64,000 bases of DNA from Aurantiochytrium sp. KH105 (taxonomy: Eukaryota; Sar; Bigyra; Thraustochytrida; Thraustochytriidae). Shown here one piece after another: positions 10,221-18,685 of this stretch. Within the stretch, counting starts at the first letter, position 1, and each line of letters starts with the position of its first letter. The position numbers and the translations under genes are program-made. Below the pieces are notes generated by a model that worked only from the letters and a program-made list of their open reading frames with translations, was not told the origin of the DNA and searched no databases. The stretch spans positions 124,001-188,000 of the forward strand of contig BGKB01000096.1 of the NCBI GenBank assembly GCA_003116975.1. Reading direction: 5' to 3'.

Positions 10221-11629
10221 CACTCACTTCACTTCCCACGATGCGCTCGCAACATGCAATGCGCTCGCAACTTGCGATGCGCTCGCGACTTGCGAAGCGA
10301 CCTTGGCCTGGACATTGCTTGACCTAGGCTGACCTCGACAGCGACATGCCACGGTGCGACATGCCTGCCTTGATCCGTGCGGATGCGATGCGATGCGATC
10401 CAATGCGATGTGTGATCCCACCCACCCACCCACCCGCGACGCGATGCGCGGACATGCACAGGCGACACGACCGGCGCCTTTCGTTCGACATCCGCCGGCG
10501 CCATCACCGCTCGACTTGACGCGGTCGACATCATGGCGGCGCGCCCGGACCTCCCTCCCTCAACACTGAGTGAGTGAGAGGGCTTGCGCGCGGCAGGGCG
10601 GTCGGTCAGTCAGTCAGTCCGAGACAGTCCTTGCGAACTTGCCTGCTGCCTCTGCCCCGGCCCGCCCCGTGCGCAGTGCAGCCGCCGCGCGCCCGGCCGC
10701 CGAGCCCGTCCACCCGCCCGCGGCCAGGCCCGCGCCGCGCCAGCTCTCCCTGGCGGCGCGCGCGGCGCTCTCGGCGTCGCGCTCGAGGTCCTGCCTGCCT
10801 GCCTGCACGCCCTGGCGAGGTCCCTTCTCGCCCCGGCTCGACTCATTCCGCAGCTCCGCAAAAGGCTTCCCGGCGCCCGCCGCGACGCGAGCCCTGCCCC
10901 GCGCGGCAGCAGCCACCGCGGCGCGCGGCCCGAGGCGAGGCGAGGCGAGGCGAGGCGAGCCCCGCGGCGCGCGGAGGCCCAGGCGCGGCGCGGCGGCGAG
11001 CGCGGCCCCGGCGCGCGGGGTTTGAAAGTTTGCCGCGCTCGAGTCATCCATCGGGTCGCGCTCCGTCATTATCCATCCATCCGTCAATCGTCATCATCCG
11101 GTTCGTCATCCAGCCAGCCAGCCTGCCAGCCAGCCCGCGGCCCGCACCCGGCGCGCCGCCGCGGCGCCGATCCCGGCGTCCCCGCGCGCCGCGGCCGCGC
11201 TGCAGCGGCGTCGCAGCGGGAAAAGGCGGCGCGGAGGAGGGAAAGGAAAGAAAGGAAAGGCGAGCAGCTTTTGTTTTGAAAACTTGGCGGAGAAAGAAGG
11301 CGGAGAGGGTGAGAGAGGGGCAGAAGGAAAGAAAGAAAGAAAGAAAGAAAGAAAGAAGCAGAAGCTTTTTGAATTTGGAGAAGCTCTTCCCGAGGGCGCG
11401 ACGGGCGCGGTCTCCGACTCGCGGAGCGCGCGGAAGGAGGAGCACGCGCACGGGGCAGGGAAAGTGGGAAGCCTGCCTGCGTGCCCGCCCGCCTGTCTCG
11501 CGCGAGGGCAGAGCGCAGCGGAGCAGAGCAGAAGAGCAGAGCCGAGCCGAGCCGAGCCGCGGAGGTAGGCAGAGGCAGGCAGGCAGGCAGGCATCCAGAC
11601 GCGTCTTGGGGGCGCCGTCGGTCCCGTCT

Positions 11630-11700
11630 CATCTCAACTCAACTCGTCTCATCTTGACTCGTCTCGTCTCGTCTCGTCCCGTCCCGTCTCGCCTCGCGTC
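11630..11700. repeat. Degenerate pyrimidine-rich (CTCGT)n repeat
   Basis: About fourteen pentamer-like units (CTCGT, CCCGT, CTCAT, CTCAA) occupy the region 345-415 bases upstream of the histidine kinase start, where a 5' UTR or core promoter would lie. Confidence 0.75.
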
Positions 11701-12044
11701 GGGCCGTGGCGTGGCCTTGCGACCCGAACAGTGCGTTGGCTCGGCTGCCGCCGCGAACCCGAACCCCGCCGCGGCGCAGCGAAGGGCCGGGACCCGCTCG
11801 TTCGCGACGCGAGACGGGAAGGAAGGAGAGAGAAAGGCCGGCCGCCGCGGGGCCTACTTACGAAGGCGTGTGGCACAACAAACGGCAGGCACGCGGCCAG
11901 TGCAGGCCGCGCACAGGCGCTCCGCTCGGCGCTCCGCGCACGCTCGTCCGCCTCTGCATTCCCCCCTCGCGCTCCCGCTCCCGCTCGCGCCCTCTTCCGC
12001 CTGCGGATAGGCGGCCGGCCACCACGGGCACCTTCGAGGACACC

Positions 12045-13892
12045 ATGCTCATGGTGCCGGAGCTCGTGACGGTGCCCTCAGCAGCCGGGAGCGCCAGCGA
12101 TAACACCGTGAGCGTGTCGACATGGGACCAGGACGCCGTCGCAGACGCGCTCATCTTCGTGGCGTACTTTCTCATTCCCGTGCAACTCATGGTCGTCTTC
12201 AAGTCCGTGCGCATCCCCATGGTTGTCCAGAGAATCAGACTCGCCTTCTTCTGCTTTATCCTCAGCTGCGGCGTCACCCATCTCCTGGCCACCTTGCCGC
12301 ACGGATGGCCCTGGCTCTCATCTGTAATGGCTCTCAGCAAGTGGACCTGCGCCATCGTCTCGTTGGCCACGGCCGTCTTCTTGCACATCCACTTCATCGA
12401 CGTCCGCGAGCTCCTGCGCCAGGGATCTCAGCTTGAGAAAGAGATCGCCCAGAGCCGCGCCGCGCTCATCGATATGCACAAAAGACACTCGCAGCTAGGT
12501 CGCCAGCACGAGGAAGCACTTCGACTCGCAAGGGCCAAGTCGGACTTTGTCGCCACCATGTCGCACGAAACGCGCACTCCCCTTTGGAGCATCATCGGCT
12601 TCGCAGACATCCTCGAGGGAACAAAACTCTCCGAGTGGCAACACGAGCACGTCTCTGGAATTCAAAAATCAGCATCGCATCTCTTGTGCCTCATCAACGA
12701 CGTGCTAGACTGCACGCGTCTTGAACACGTAGAGTACACCTTAGAAAAGGCCGCCTTCTCCCTCACGGCTTGCCTCAACACTGTCAAGTCCATGATGGAG
12801 ATTCCTGCCAAAGAAAACGGCGTACGTCTCTGCATGGACGTCGAAAATCCCGGCGTGAATCAGGTCATTCACGCCGATGAGCGCCGTCTCACCCAGGTCC
12901 TCACCAACATCACCTCTAACGCCATCAAGTTTACACCCCGAAATGGAAAGGTCACCTTTCGCGCGAGCGTCGTTCCCGCGACCTACGTACAAGCTCTGCG
13001 CGATGACCCAGCCATCTATAGCGCTCACCCAAAAATTCGCGAACCACAGACCTCCAGCCGCTTCTTCGTCTTTTCAGTCCAAGACTCGGGCGTCGGCATT
13101 GAGCCCGCAAAAATACCCATCATCTTCGACCGCTTCATGCAGGCAGACAACTCCATCGAGCGAAAGTTTGGCGGCACAGGTCTCGGACTTTCAATATGCA
13201 AGGTCCTCGTCGAAAAAATGGAGGGCGGCATCTTTGTTCGCAGCTCGCCTCGCTCAGGGTCAACCTTTATTGTTTGCATCCCCAGCGAGTCTCTGTCCCC
13301 CAGTCCTCCCTCTACACAGGTCGCGCGTCCCAAGGTCATTCTCGATAAACGCATTGCCGATGCACAGGAAAAAGTGACTCGTAAAAGGCCAACCGCCGCC
13401 GTCACCCCTCACGTGCCCTCCGGGGTACCCCCGGTGCGTTCGCGCGCAATTGCTGTTCCAGATACCGTACCAATACCTGCTCCTGCAGCTCACTACGCAG
13501 ACTTGGCGCTCGGCAGTATCGAGAGTGATTTGCCGATTCTTGTCGCCGAGGACAATGAGACCAACCAGCTCATCATGAAGCGCATGATGCAGCAGCTCGG
13601 TTATCGCAATATCACCTTTGTCGCAAATGGACAAGAAGCCGTTGATCACGTCAAGGCTCACCCGGACATCAAATGCATCTTCTTGGACATTCACATGCCC
13701 GTCATGGATGGCATTCGGGCTTGCCAGGCCATTCGCGCGATACCGGGCCGCCAATCTCTATGGATCATGGCACTTACTGCAGATTCGAGTCAAGAGTTCC
13801 TAAGTCTCGGCTTTGACGACCACATTCTCAAACCATGCAGAAAGGAGCAGCTTCATAGATCCATCGTGCGTCGCGCCAAGGATGTCGCATAA
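12045..13892 (+). CDS. Ethylene-receptor-like hybrid histidine kinase
   Basis: A 615-residue membrane sensor kinase. Residues 34-118 form three membrane spans that match the ethylene-binding domain of plant ETR1. The residues known to matter for copper and ethylene binding there are all present: Asp34, Tyr41, Ile44, Pro45, Ile72, Cys75 and His79 (ETR1 Asp25, Tyr32, Ile35, Pro36, Ile62, Cys65, His69). Lys99 matches ETR1 Lys91. A short linker follows with no GAF domain, then a HisKA box with phospho-acceptor His174 (SHETRTPLWS). The ATPase domain has N box (NITSNAIKFT), G1 (DSGVGIE), F (IFDRFMQ) and G2 (GGTGLGLS). A receiver domain follows with the phosphorylated Asp in FLDIHMPVMDG and the conserved lysine in ILKPC. 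The frame extends upstream to a GTG, but those 113 codons are low-complexity; the ATG at 12045 has a CACC context. Ethylene binding is inferred and untested. The kinase assignment is firm. Confidence 0.93.
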   Translation: MLMVPELVTVPSAAGSASDNTVSVSTWDQDAVADALIFVAYFLIPVQLMVVFKSVRIPMVVQRIRLAFFCFILSCGVTHLLATLPHGWPWLSSVMALSKWTCAIVSLATAVFLHIHFIDVRELLRQGSQLEKEIAQSRAALIDMHKRHSQLGRQHEEALRLARAKSDFVATMSHETRTPLWSIIGFADILEGTKLSEWQHEHVSGIQKSASHLLCLINDVLDCTRLEHVEYTLEKAAFSLTACLNTVKSMMEIPAKENGVRLCMDVENPGVNQVIHADERRLTQVLTNITSNAIKFTPRNGKVTFRASVVPATYVQALRDDPAIYSAHPKIREPQTSSRFFVFSVQDSGVGIEPAKIPIIFDRFMQADNSIERKFGGTGLGLSICKVLVEKMEGGIFVRSSPRSGSTFIVCIPSESLSPSPPSTQVARPKVILDKRIADAQEKVTRKRPTAAVTPHVPSGVPPVRSRAIAVPDTVPIPAPAAHYADLALGSIESDLPILVAEDNETNQLIMKRMMQQLGYRNITFVANGQEAVDHVKAHPDIKCIFLDIHMPVMDGIRACQAIRAIPGRQSLWIMALTADSSQEFLSLGFDDHILKPCRKEQLHRSIVRRAKDVA

Positions 13893-15253
13893 GTTTGCTG
13901 GCCTGTAGCTGGCTCCGAGATGGCTCCAGGCCGGACAGACGTGCAGGCAGCGCGAGCATGCACGATAGAGAGCTGGGCGCAGGCCCTAGAGCCGGCCGCT
14001 CGTACCATCATCACAAGCTCGTTGCACGTACGAGCATGGAGATGGATGGCCGGTCACTCTCATCGTCACATCACAAAGGATGACTTGTACTTGTACTGCA
14101 TTAGCAGGCGGCCACGATGTGTACGCCTTCGAGACCTGGCTCTCGAGGTCGCTCAGTGCTACAGACGCGATTGAGTCTTGCAAGTGAAAGCGGACAAGAC
14201 AGAGACAAGCAGCGCGCTCGTTGAGTTCTTACGGAGGTGCGTCTCGTCGTTGGCCGCGCTGACTTTTGCCTTTCAGATACTTACACACAGCCGACAGAAT
14301 TGCAGTCTGTCGCAGAAATGCCCTCATGGGCATTGCCACATGTCCTAAAATTCATCGTACATTTACTTTATTTTTTTTTTCGACTTCTTCGTCTTCCGTC
14401 TTCGTTCGACCTATGCGACTTTCGCGAGCGTACGAACGAACGAAGGAATGAATGGATCAGAATGAACGACCCGCGCGTGGCCACCTACCTGCCGTCTGTC
14501 AGCAAGCTCGCCGCCAAAACGTGTCGCCTGCCCCTGGAATTTCTGTCGATCGATCTCGAGTTCTGTCGATCCGAGTGAGCGACAGTCGTACGACAGACAG
14601 CAAAAGGCGCTGCACGACACTCCTAGGTTCGAACCCTGTTGTCGTTACACTGTCGTTCGCTTGTACGTCAGCGAGTCACTCCGTCGGTCACTCAGCCAGT
14701 CCATGAATGTCCCGTGGGGTCCTGTCGCGCGTGCATCTCGCCCGCGGCTGCGAGCTGCGCCGCATGTGCTTGGAGAGATGGATAGACTTGTCACCAATGA
14801 CTGCACTTGATGTATGTATAATAAGAAAGGGATGTGCGTGCATCTTGAAACTGAGGTCAGCGCTTTGCACGATCGCGACAGAGTGATGCTGGCTGCAGGT
14901 CGCTGCCGATCACGCTTACCGATGCCTCGCGCTTGGGAGCTCACAATCGTGCGCAGCGGCGCACCCTAATCTGACCAGATTAGACCCACCTCTGAAAGCA
15001 GCACAGATTATTATAGCTGCCCAGCCGCAGGTGCGAAGACACGCCCGAGGCGAAAAAATAACGCCAAATACCCCGCTTCATAGAGGTACAGACCGCGAAC
15101 AGATAGGCCTCTTCGAAATAGACCTCTTCGCCGCGGCCCTGCGGCTGCGCTGCTGCCGCTTATGGACGGCGTCGTGCAGAAGAGCAGCGACCTCGCGAGC
15201 GCGGGCAGGAGCGAGGGCGCGCGGGCAGGTCCGGACGCAGGGCGAGAGGAAAG
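13893..15253. other. Intergenic, no supported gene
   Basis: This 1.36 kb lies between the histidine kinase 3' end and the bL35 gene. I see short open frames only. A TTCGAACCC string near 14630 resembles a tRNA T loop but has no matching stems. The segment just before 15254 is probably the bL35 promoter. Confidence 0.5.
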
Positions 15254-15670
15254 ATGCTTGCGCACGCAGCTGCCGCTGCGCGCCGCGCAGCGCCGCGGTA
15301 CGCGGCGCAGAGCTCGAGCATGGTGGGCGCCATGCCACGGGCGCCACTCGTGCAGCAGCAGCAGCAGCAGCTCCAGCTGGTGCAGGCGCCGCAGGTCGTG
15401 GCCCAGGTCGCAGCGCCGCAGCAGATGGTGCCTGCGTGGACCGCGGTTGTCTCGAGGTTATTCGGCACCTTCAGGCCCAACAAGACCCACTCCGGCGCCA
15501 AGAAGCGCTTCCGCCGCAAGGGTGACGGCAGCTACAAGTTTCTCGGCGCTGGCCGCAGGCACAAGATGCACAAGAAGAACCGCAAACACACTCGGGAAAA
15601 GGGTCTTGTTGTCGCCATGGACCACACCCATCCGCACTATAACCAGCTTCGGCGAACCCTTCGGGACTAA
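15254..15670 (+). CDS. MRPL35: Mitochondrial ribosomal protein bL35m
   Basis: A 138-residue protein. The C-terminal 65 residues carry the bL35 pattern: THSGAKKRFRRKGDG, then FLGAGRRHKMHKKNRKHTREK, as in bacterial L35 (KTHKGAAKRF, then AGRRHLLTKK). The N terminus (MLAHAAAAARRAAPRYAAQ) is arginine- and alanine-rich with no acidic residues, as expected of a mitochondrial presequence, and is followed by a Q-rich linker. The protein is a component of the large mitoribosomal subunit. The ATG at 15254 is the first in frame after an AAG context. bL35 is normally about 65 residues in bacteria; the extra length is the presequence and linker. Confidence 0.9.
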   Translation: MLAHAAAAARRAAPRYAAQSSSMVGAMPRAPLVQQQQQQLQLVQAPQVVAQVAAPQQMVPAWTAVVSRLFGTFRPNKTHSGAKKRFRRKGDGSYKFLGAGRRHKMHKKNRKHTREKGLVVAMDHTHPHYNQLRRTLRD

Positions 15671-16113
15671 GCGCCATCATCTATTTTGTCGCTGATTCTG
15701 CTTTCCTTTCTATCAGATCCCCTCACTTGTGTAGGTCTATTGGTAACTCATTCCCGAAATGTCCTGGGTTGCAAGGTATCGTCGTAATGTCGTGTCCATT
15801 CCATACTTGCTCTTCCTATCTGATATCGGGTGATAATTCTTTTCCCGCATTTCGATGGGAAGCGTAAACAGTCGCGTCGGCTAGCTTGTTCGCGTTTTGT
15901 TGCATCCAAGAATATGGTCTGCCATGCCAAGTCAATCTCATGCACCCCAAAAACAGAAATCAAAGATTGTCGGGTTTTCTTTTTAGGTCTGAAAACAAGG
16001 ATAATCGACGTAGTCTTCGTCTGCGCTTCAATTGGCACCACGTCTGAAAAAAAAGAAGGCAATGAGAATACCGAGAAAATGTACAGCGCAAGATGATCGC
16101 AGCGCAAGAACCA
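15671..16113. other. Intergenic between convergent genes
   Basis: This AT-richer stretch lies between the 3' ends of the bL35 gene and the vasohibin gene. It probably contains both 3' UTRs and polyadenylation sites. I see no gene. Confidence 0.5.
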
Positions 16114-17475
16114 CTATAGCGTAAGATCCTCGAGCCGTGGGATCGACACGGCCATAAGACCGAGCGCCGGGATCTCGAGAGATGGTGGCGCGGGTTCACG
16201 GGCCTGAAGAAAGTCCTCGGCAGTCATAGTAGCGAGGTGTGCCGTATTGAGACCTTTTTCGTTGCTCGCCTCGGAATCTTCCTTTTTATTCTCGTTCTCG
16301 TTGCTGTCTTCGTCCCCCTCGTTTTCCTCCTTGCGCTCTTCTTCCATTCCATCTTCTTCCGACGCACCTTCGAGGTCAATTTTCTTGCCCTCTTCCTGCT
16401 TTTCACCAGAAGAGGCAATGCTTTGTTCTGTCAGTGAACCGCGCTTACTCCCCGACTTGGCCAGCTGCTTTGTCTTGCTCGGTTTCTTCTTTGATTTGGA
16501 ACCTCCCTCGCCAGAGTCAGAACGCCGCTTCACCGTCGGGTGTTGGTCCAAAAACCAAGTGGGAAGCTCGCCTCCGTGCGCCAACACGTAAGGCTCAATC
16601 ACTTCGAGCCTGTTCACAAACGTATTAATGGCTTGCTCGGTCGCCTCACTCCACTGACGAGCAGTATTGTCAAACTCGATCATAAGCGGCCGCCAATGAA
16701 TGGGCTCCATGGAGTGCTCGCAGTGACCAAAAGGCAAGCCCACGCCCACATGCTGCACAGAATGCCCCAGATCCCCATAGGCTCCGCAAAAGTCTTTGAT
16801 GAGCTCTGCGAGAGAATCAAATTGGATTTTGCGATGCATAAGAGTCTCCTTGCGGCTCAGTCCAATGGCGCCCCAGCGGCCCTTATGACCCACGGCCATT
16901 ACAATATGCTTAAAGACAAACCGCCCGTTCTGCTCTACGCTTGACTGGAAGCGAAGAGGAATGCGCACGAGATCGTTCATGCCCAGCGTCAGATAAAAGC
17001 CCAAGAAGACAGCCTCGATGCACTTAATTGGCAGACACTCGCGCATGATCTCGCGCGCAGTTCCCGCAAGTCGTTTCGCTCCGCGGTCCTTGCGGATCGT
17101 AAAGTAGTTGGTGCCCGTGTGATTATATTCGAGCCGACTAATGTACTGCTGAATGCGTTCAAGCCGCCACGCAGCGCTTGCTGCGGGAGCAAAGTTCGTC
17201 GGCGCGCGCGGCCGCGGCACCTCTGGAAGCGTATCGGGGTCCTTTTCCTCCAAGGCCTTGATTGCCTTTGCAAGGGCAGCTTTGCTCGAGGGCGACTTAC
17301 CCAGAGGTCCGCTGTTAGGCACCCCCATGTTTTTCGATAGACTTCCGTGATCATTGGTGCCCGTGTTACTCTTTAGTTCACGGTCGCCATGCTCCTCGCG
17401 GCTCGAAGGCTCCTCCGTTCCGGGCTGCGCTTCGCAAAGGCCGTGTGCGGCATAGTCTGCATTCGCGGTGGCCAT
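16114..17475 (-). CDS. VASH: Vasohibin-type tubulin tyrosine carboxypeptidase
   Basis: A 453-residue protein. Residues about 100-310 match vasohibins: IQQYISRLEYNHTGTNYF, then LPIKCIEAVFLGFYLT, FKHIVMAV, and WGAIGLSRKETLM. The unusual catalytic triad is intact, with Cys152, His190 and Ser207 (human VASH1 Cys169, His204, Ser221). Vasohibins remove the C-terminal tyrosine of alpha-tubulin, in animals with the small partner SVBP. The C-terminal third is disordered and highly charged: an S/K-rich stretch, then a long E/K/N acidic stretch. It may engage the microtubule, but that is inference. I cannot see an SVBP-like gene in the window. The ATG at 17473-17475 has a strong ACCATGG context. Confidence 0.92.
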   Translation of the reverse strand: MATANADYAAHGLCEAQPGTEEPSSREEHGDRELKSNTGTNDHGSLSKNMGVPNSGPLGKSPSSKAALAKAIKALEEKDPDTLPEVPRPRAPTNFAPAASAAWRLERIQQYISRLEYNHTGTNYFTIRKDRGAKRLAGTAREIMRECLPIKCIEAVFLGFYLTLGMNDLVRIPLRFQSSVEQNGRFVFKHIVMAVGHKGRWGAIGLSRKETLMHRKIQFDSLAELIKDFCGAYGDLGHSVQHVGVGLPFGHCEHSMEPIHWRPLMIEFDNTARQWSEATEQAINTFVNRLEVIEPYVLAHGGELPTWFLDQHPTVKRRSDSGEGGSKSKKKPSKTKQLAKSGSKRGSLTEQSIASSGEKQEEGKKIDLEGASEEDGMEEERKEENEGDEDSNENENKKEDSEASNEKGLNTAHLATMTAEDFLQAREPAPPSLEIPALGLMAVSIPRLEDLTL

Positions 17476-18685
17476 GGTATCGCTTCGCGTGCTTCGAACC
17501 TATTTGCCTGCCCTTCGTCTTGCCTAGTTGGTCGCCTGCCTTGTGCTATTTGCGCGAATGATGAAGATGCAGATCGTGTCTTACGATCGCAGTTTGCTTC
17601 GCTTGCTTTCGATCGAGGCTGCCAAGGAAGAATTGAGCGCGGCGGCCGCGGCGCTTGTAGACTGCACCACACAAGCGCCCCCTTTCATCCCGGCTCCCCG
17701 CTCTCTGTATTGCTTCCTCAAGCTAGCTCTTGATGCCTCAATGACCCAATAACCCAGAGATCAACTTGTTGAGAGCTCCGCGCCAGCATACTCCGCGCCG
17801 CAGCAGCCCAGCCTTTTATTATTTATTATTATTGTTATTATCGCTCATGCGTTCCTTCCTTTCCCTTTGTAAGTCCGTGAATGTAGCGCCACCAGAGCCC
17901 ATCTTTGGTCACCCTTTTTCGTTTCATGCGCGCAAAATCTCCAGCGAAGCCACCACATATTTGCCATGTCATCCCTCCCCCCGCCATCCAAGTGCATATT
18001 TCGCTTCCAGGATAAGTGGAGATCTCCCCTTCCGAGTGCACCCCGCCAGCCGGGCCGGCACTTCAACCCTGAGGTCAAGCAAGGTCAACAAAGCTCAAGC
18101 TCAAGCTCAAGCTCAAGTCCAGGTCACGATTGTTGTGCGCCCCAACGGATCTCTGTTTACCTGGCCGATGGCCTCTCTGGGTGACGCTCTGCCCCAATGT
18201 CTACGATGGTGTCTACGATCTTCTCCGCCTCATTCTCGTGTTTCCTGGCTGCCAGAACGCGAACCCTCCCAGGGAGGCACCGCCGCGACGCACGCGCGGG
18301 GCCCTCTCGCCCGCGCGCCGCCGCTCGCAGCAGAGCCCGCCGGACCGGAGCGCGCGAGCCGCGCAAGGCCGAGGCCCGCGGGGCGAGGCAGACAGACCTT
18401 GGCCGGCCGGCCTCGAGCCCGTTTCGCCGCCGCAAGCGACGCGCACAAGCCCGCGATCGCGGCTGACACGAAGACGCGCGAGCCCACGCTCGAGACGAGC
18501 GGGAGAACGACGACGACGACGAAGACGAAGACGAAGACGACGACGACGAAGACGACGACGACGTCGGCGAGGATCTGCGGCTGAGTCGCACTGGGCAGAA
18601 CGAAGCGCAAGGGACCCGAGACGAGGCGCGAGGGGCTCTTCTTCGTTGCTCGGCCCCGAACGGAGCTTCCACAACCTCCACCACC
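17476..18685. other. Divergent promoter region
   Basis: This 1.2 kb separates the divergently transcribed vasohibin and Zn2Cys6 genes and should contain both promoters. It holds an (AAGCTC)n run at 18090-18118 and a (GAC/GAA)n purine run near 18510-18570, close to the Zn2Cys6 start. No gene is supported. Confidence 0.6.
18090..18118. repeat. (AAGCTC)n hexamer repeat
   Basis: Four and a half AAGCTC units in the divergent promoter region. Confidence 0.85.

Larger units (their letters stand above)
6431..12044. other. 5.6 kb GC-rich gene-poor region
   Basis: I find no gene here. Many long open frames occur on both strands, but they encode only R/A/P/S-rich sequence caused by GC-rich repeats and overlap one another in several frames. 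The DNA holds (CTAG)n, (GATC)n, (CAG)n, (GAGGC)n, (GAGCC)n and (GAAA)n runs, one nested hairpin near 8506-8548 and a copy of the CGCAAGTGCGGAAT motif. The part between about 8900 and 9650 is less GC-rich but also lacks recognisable protein. The right end is presumably the promoter and 5' UTR of the histidine kinase. Confidence 0.55.

Noticed and set aside
11706-12044. N-terminal extension of the histidine kinase
   Set aside because: It begins at GTG, is low-complexity, and the ATG at 12045 has a CACC context and directly precedes the conserved membrane domain.
14560-14660. A GGTTCGAACCC string like a tRNA T loop
   Set aside because: The flanking bases do not form a T stem, and I found no acceptor, D or anticodon stem upstream.
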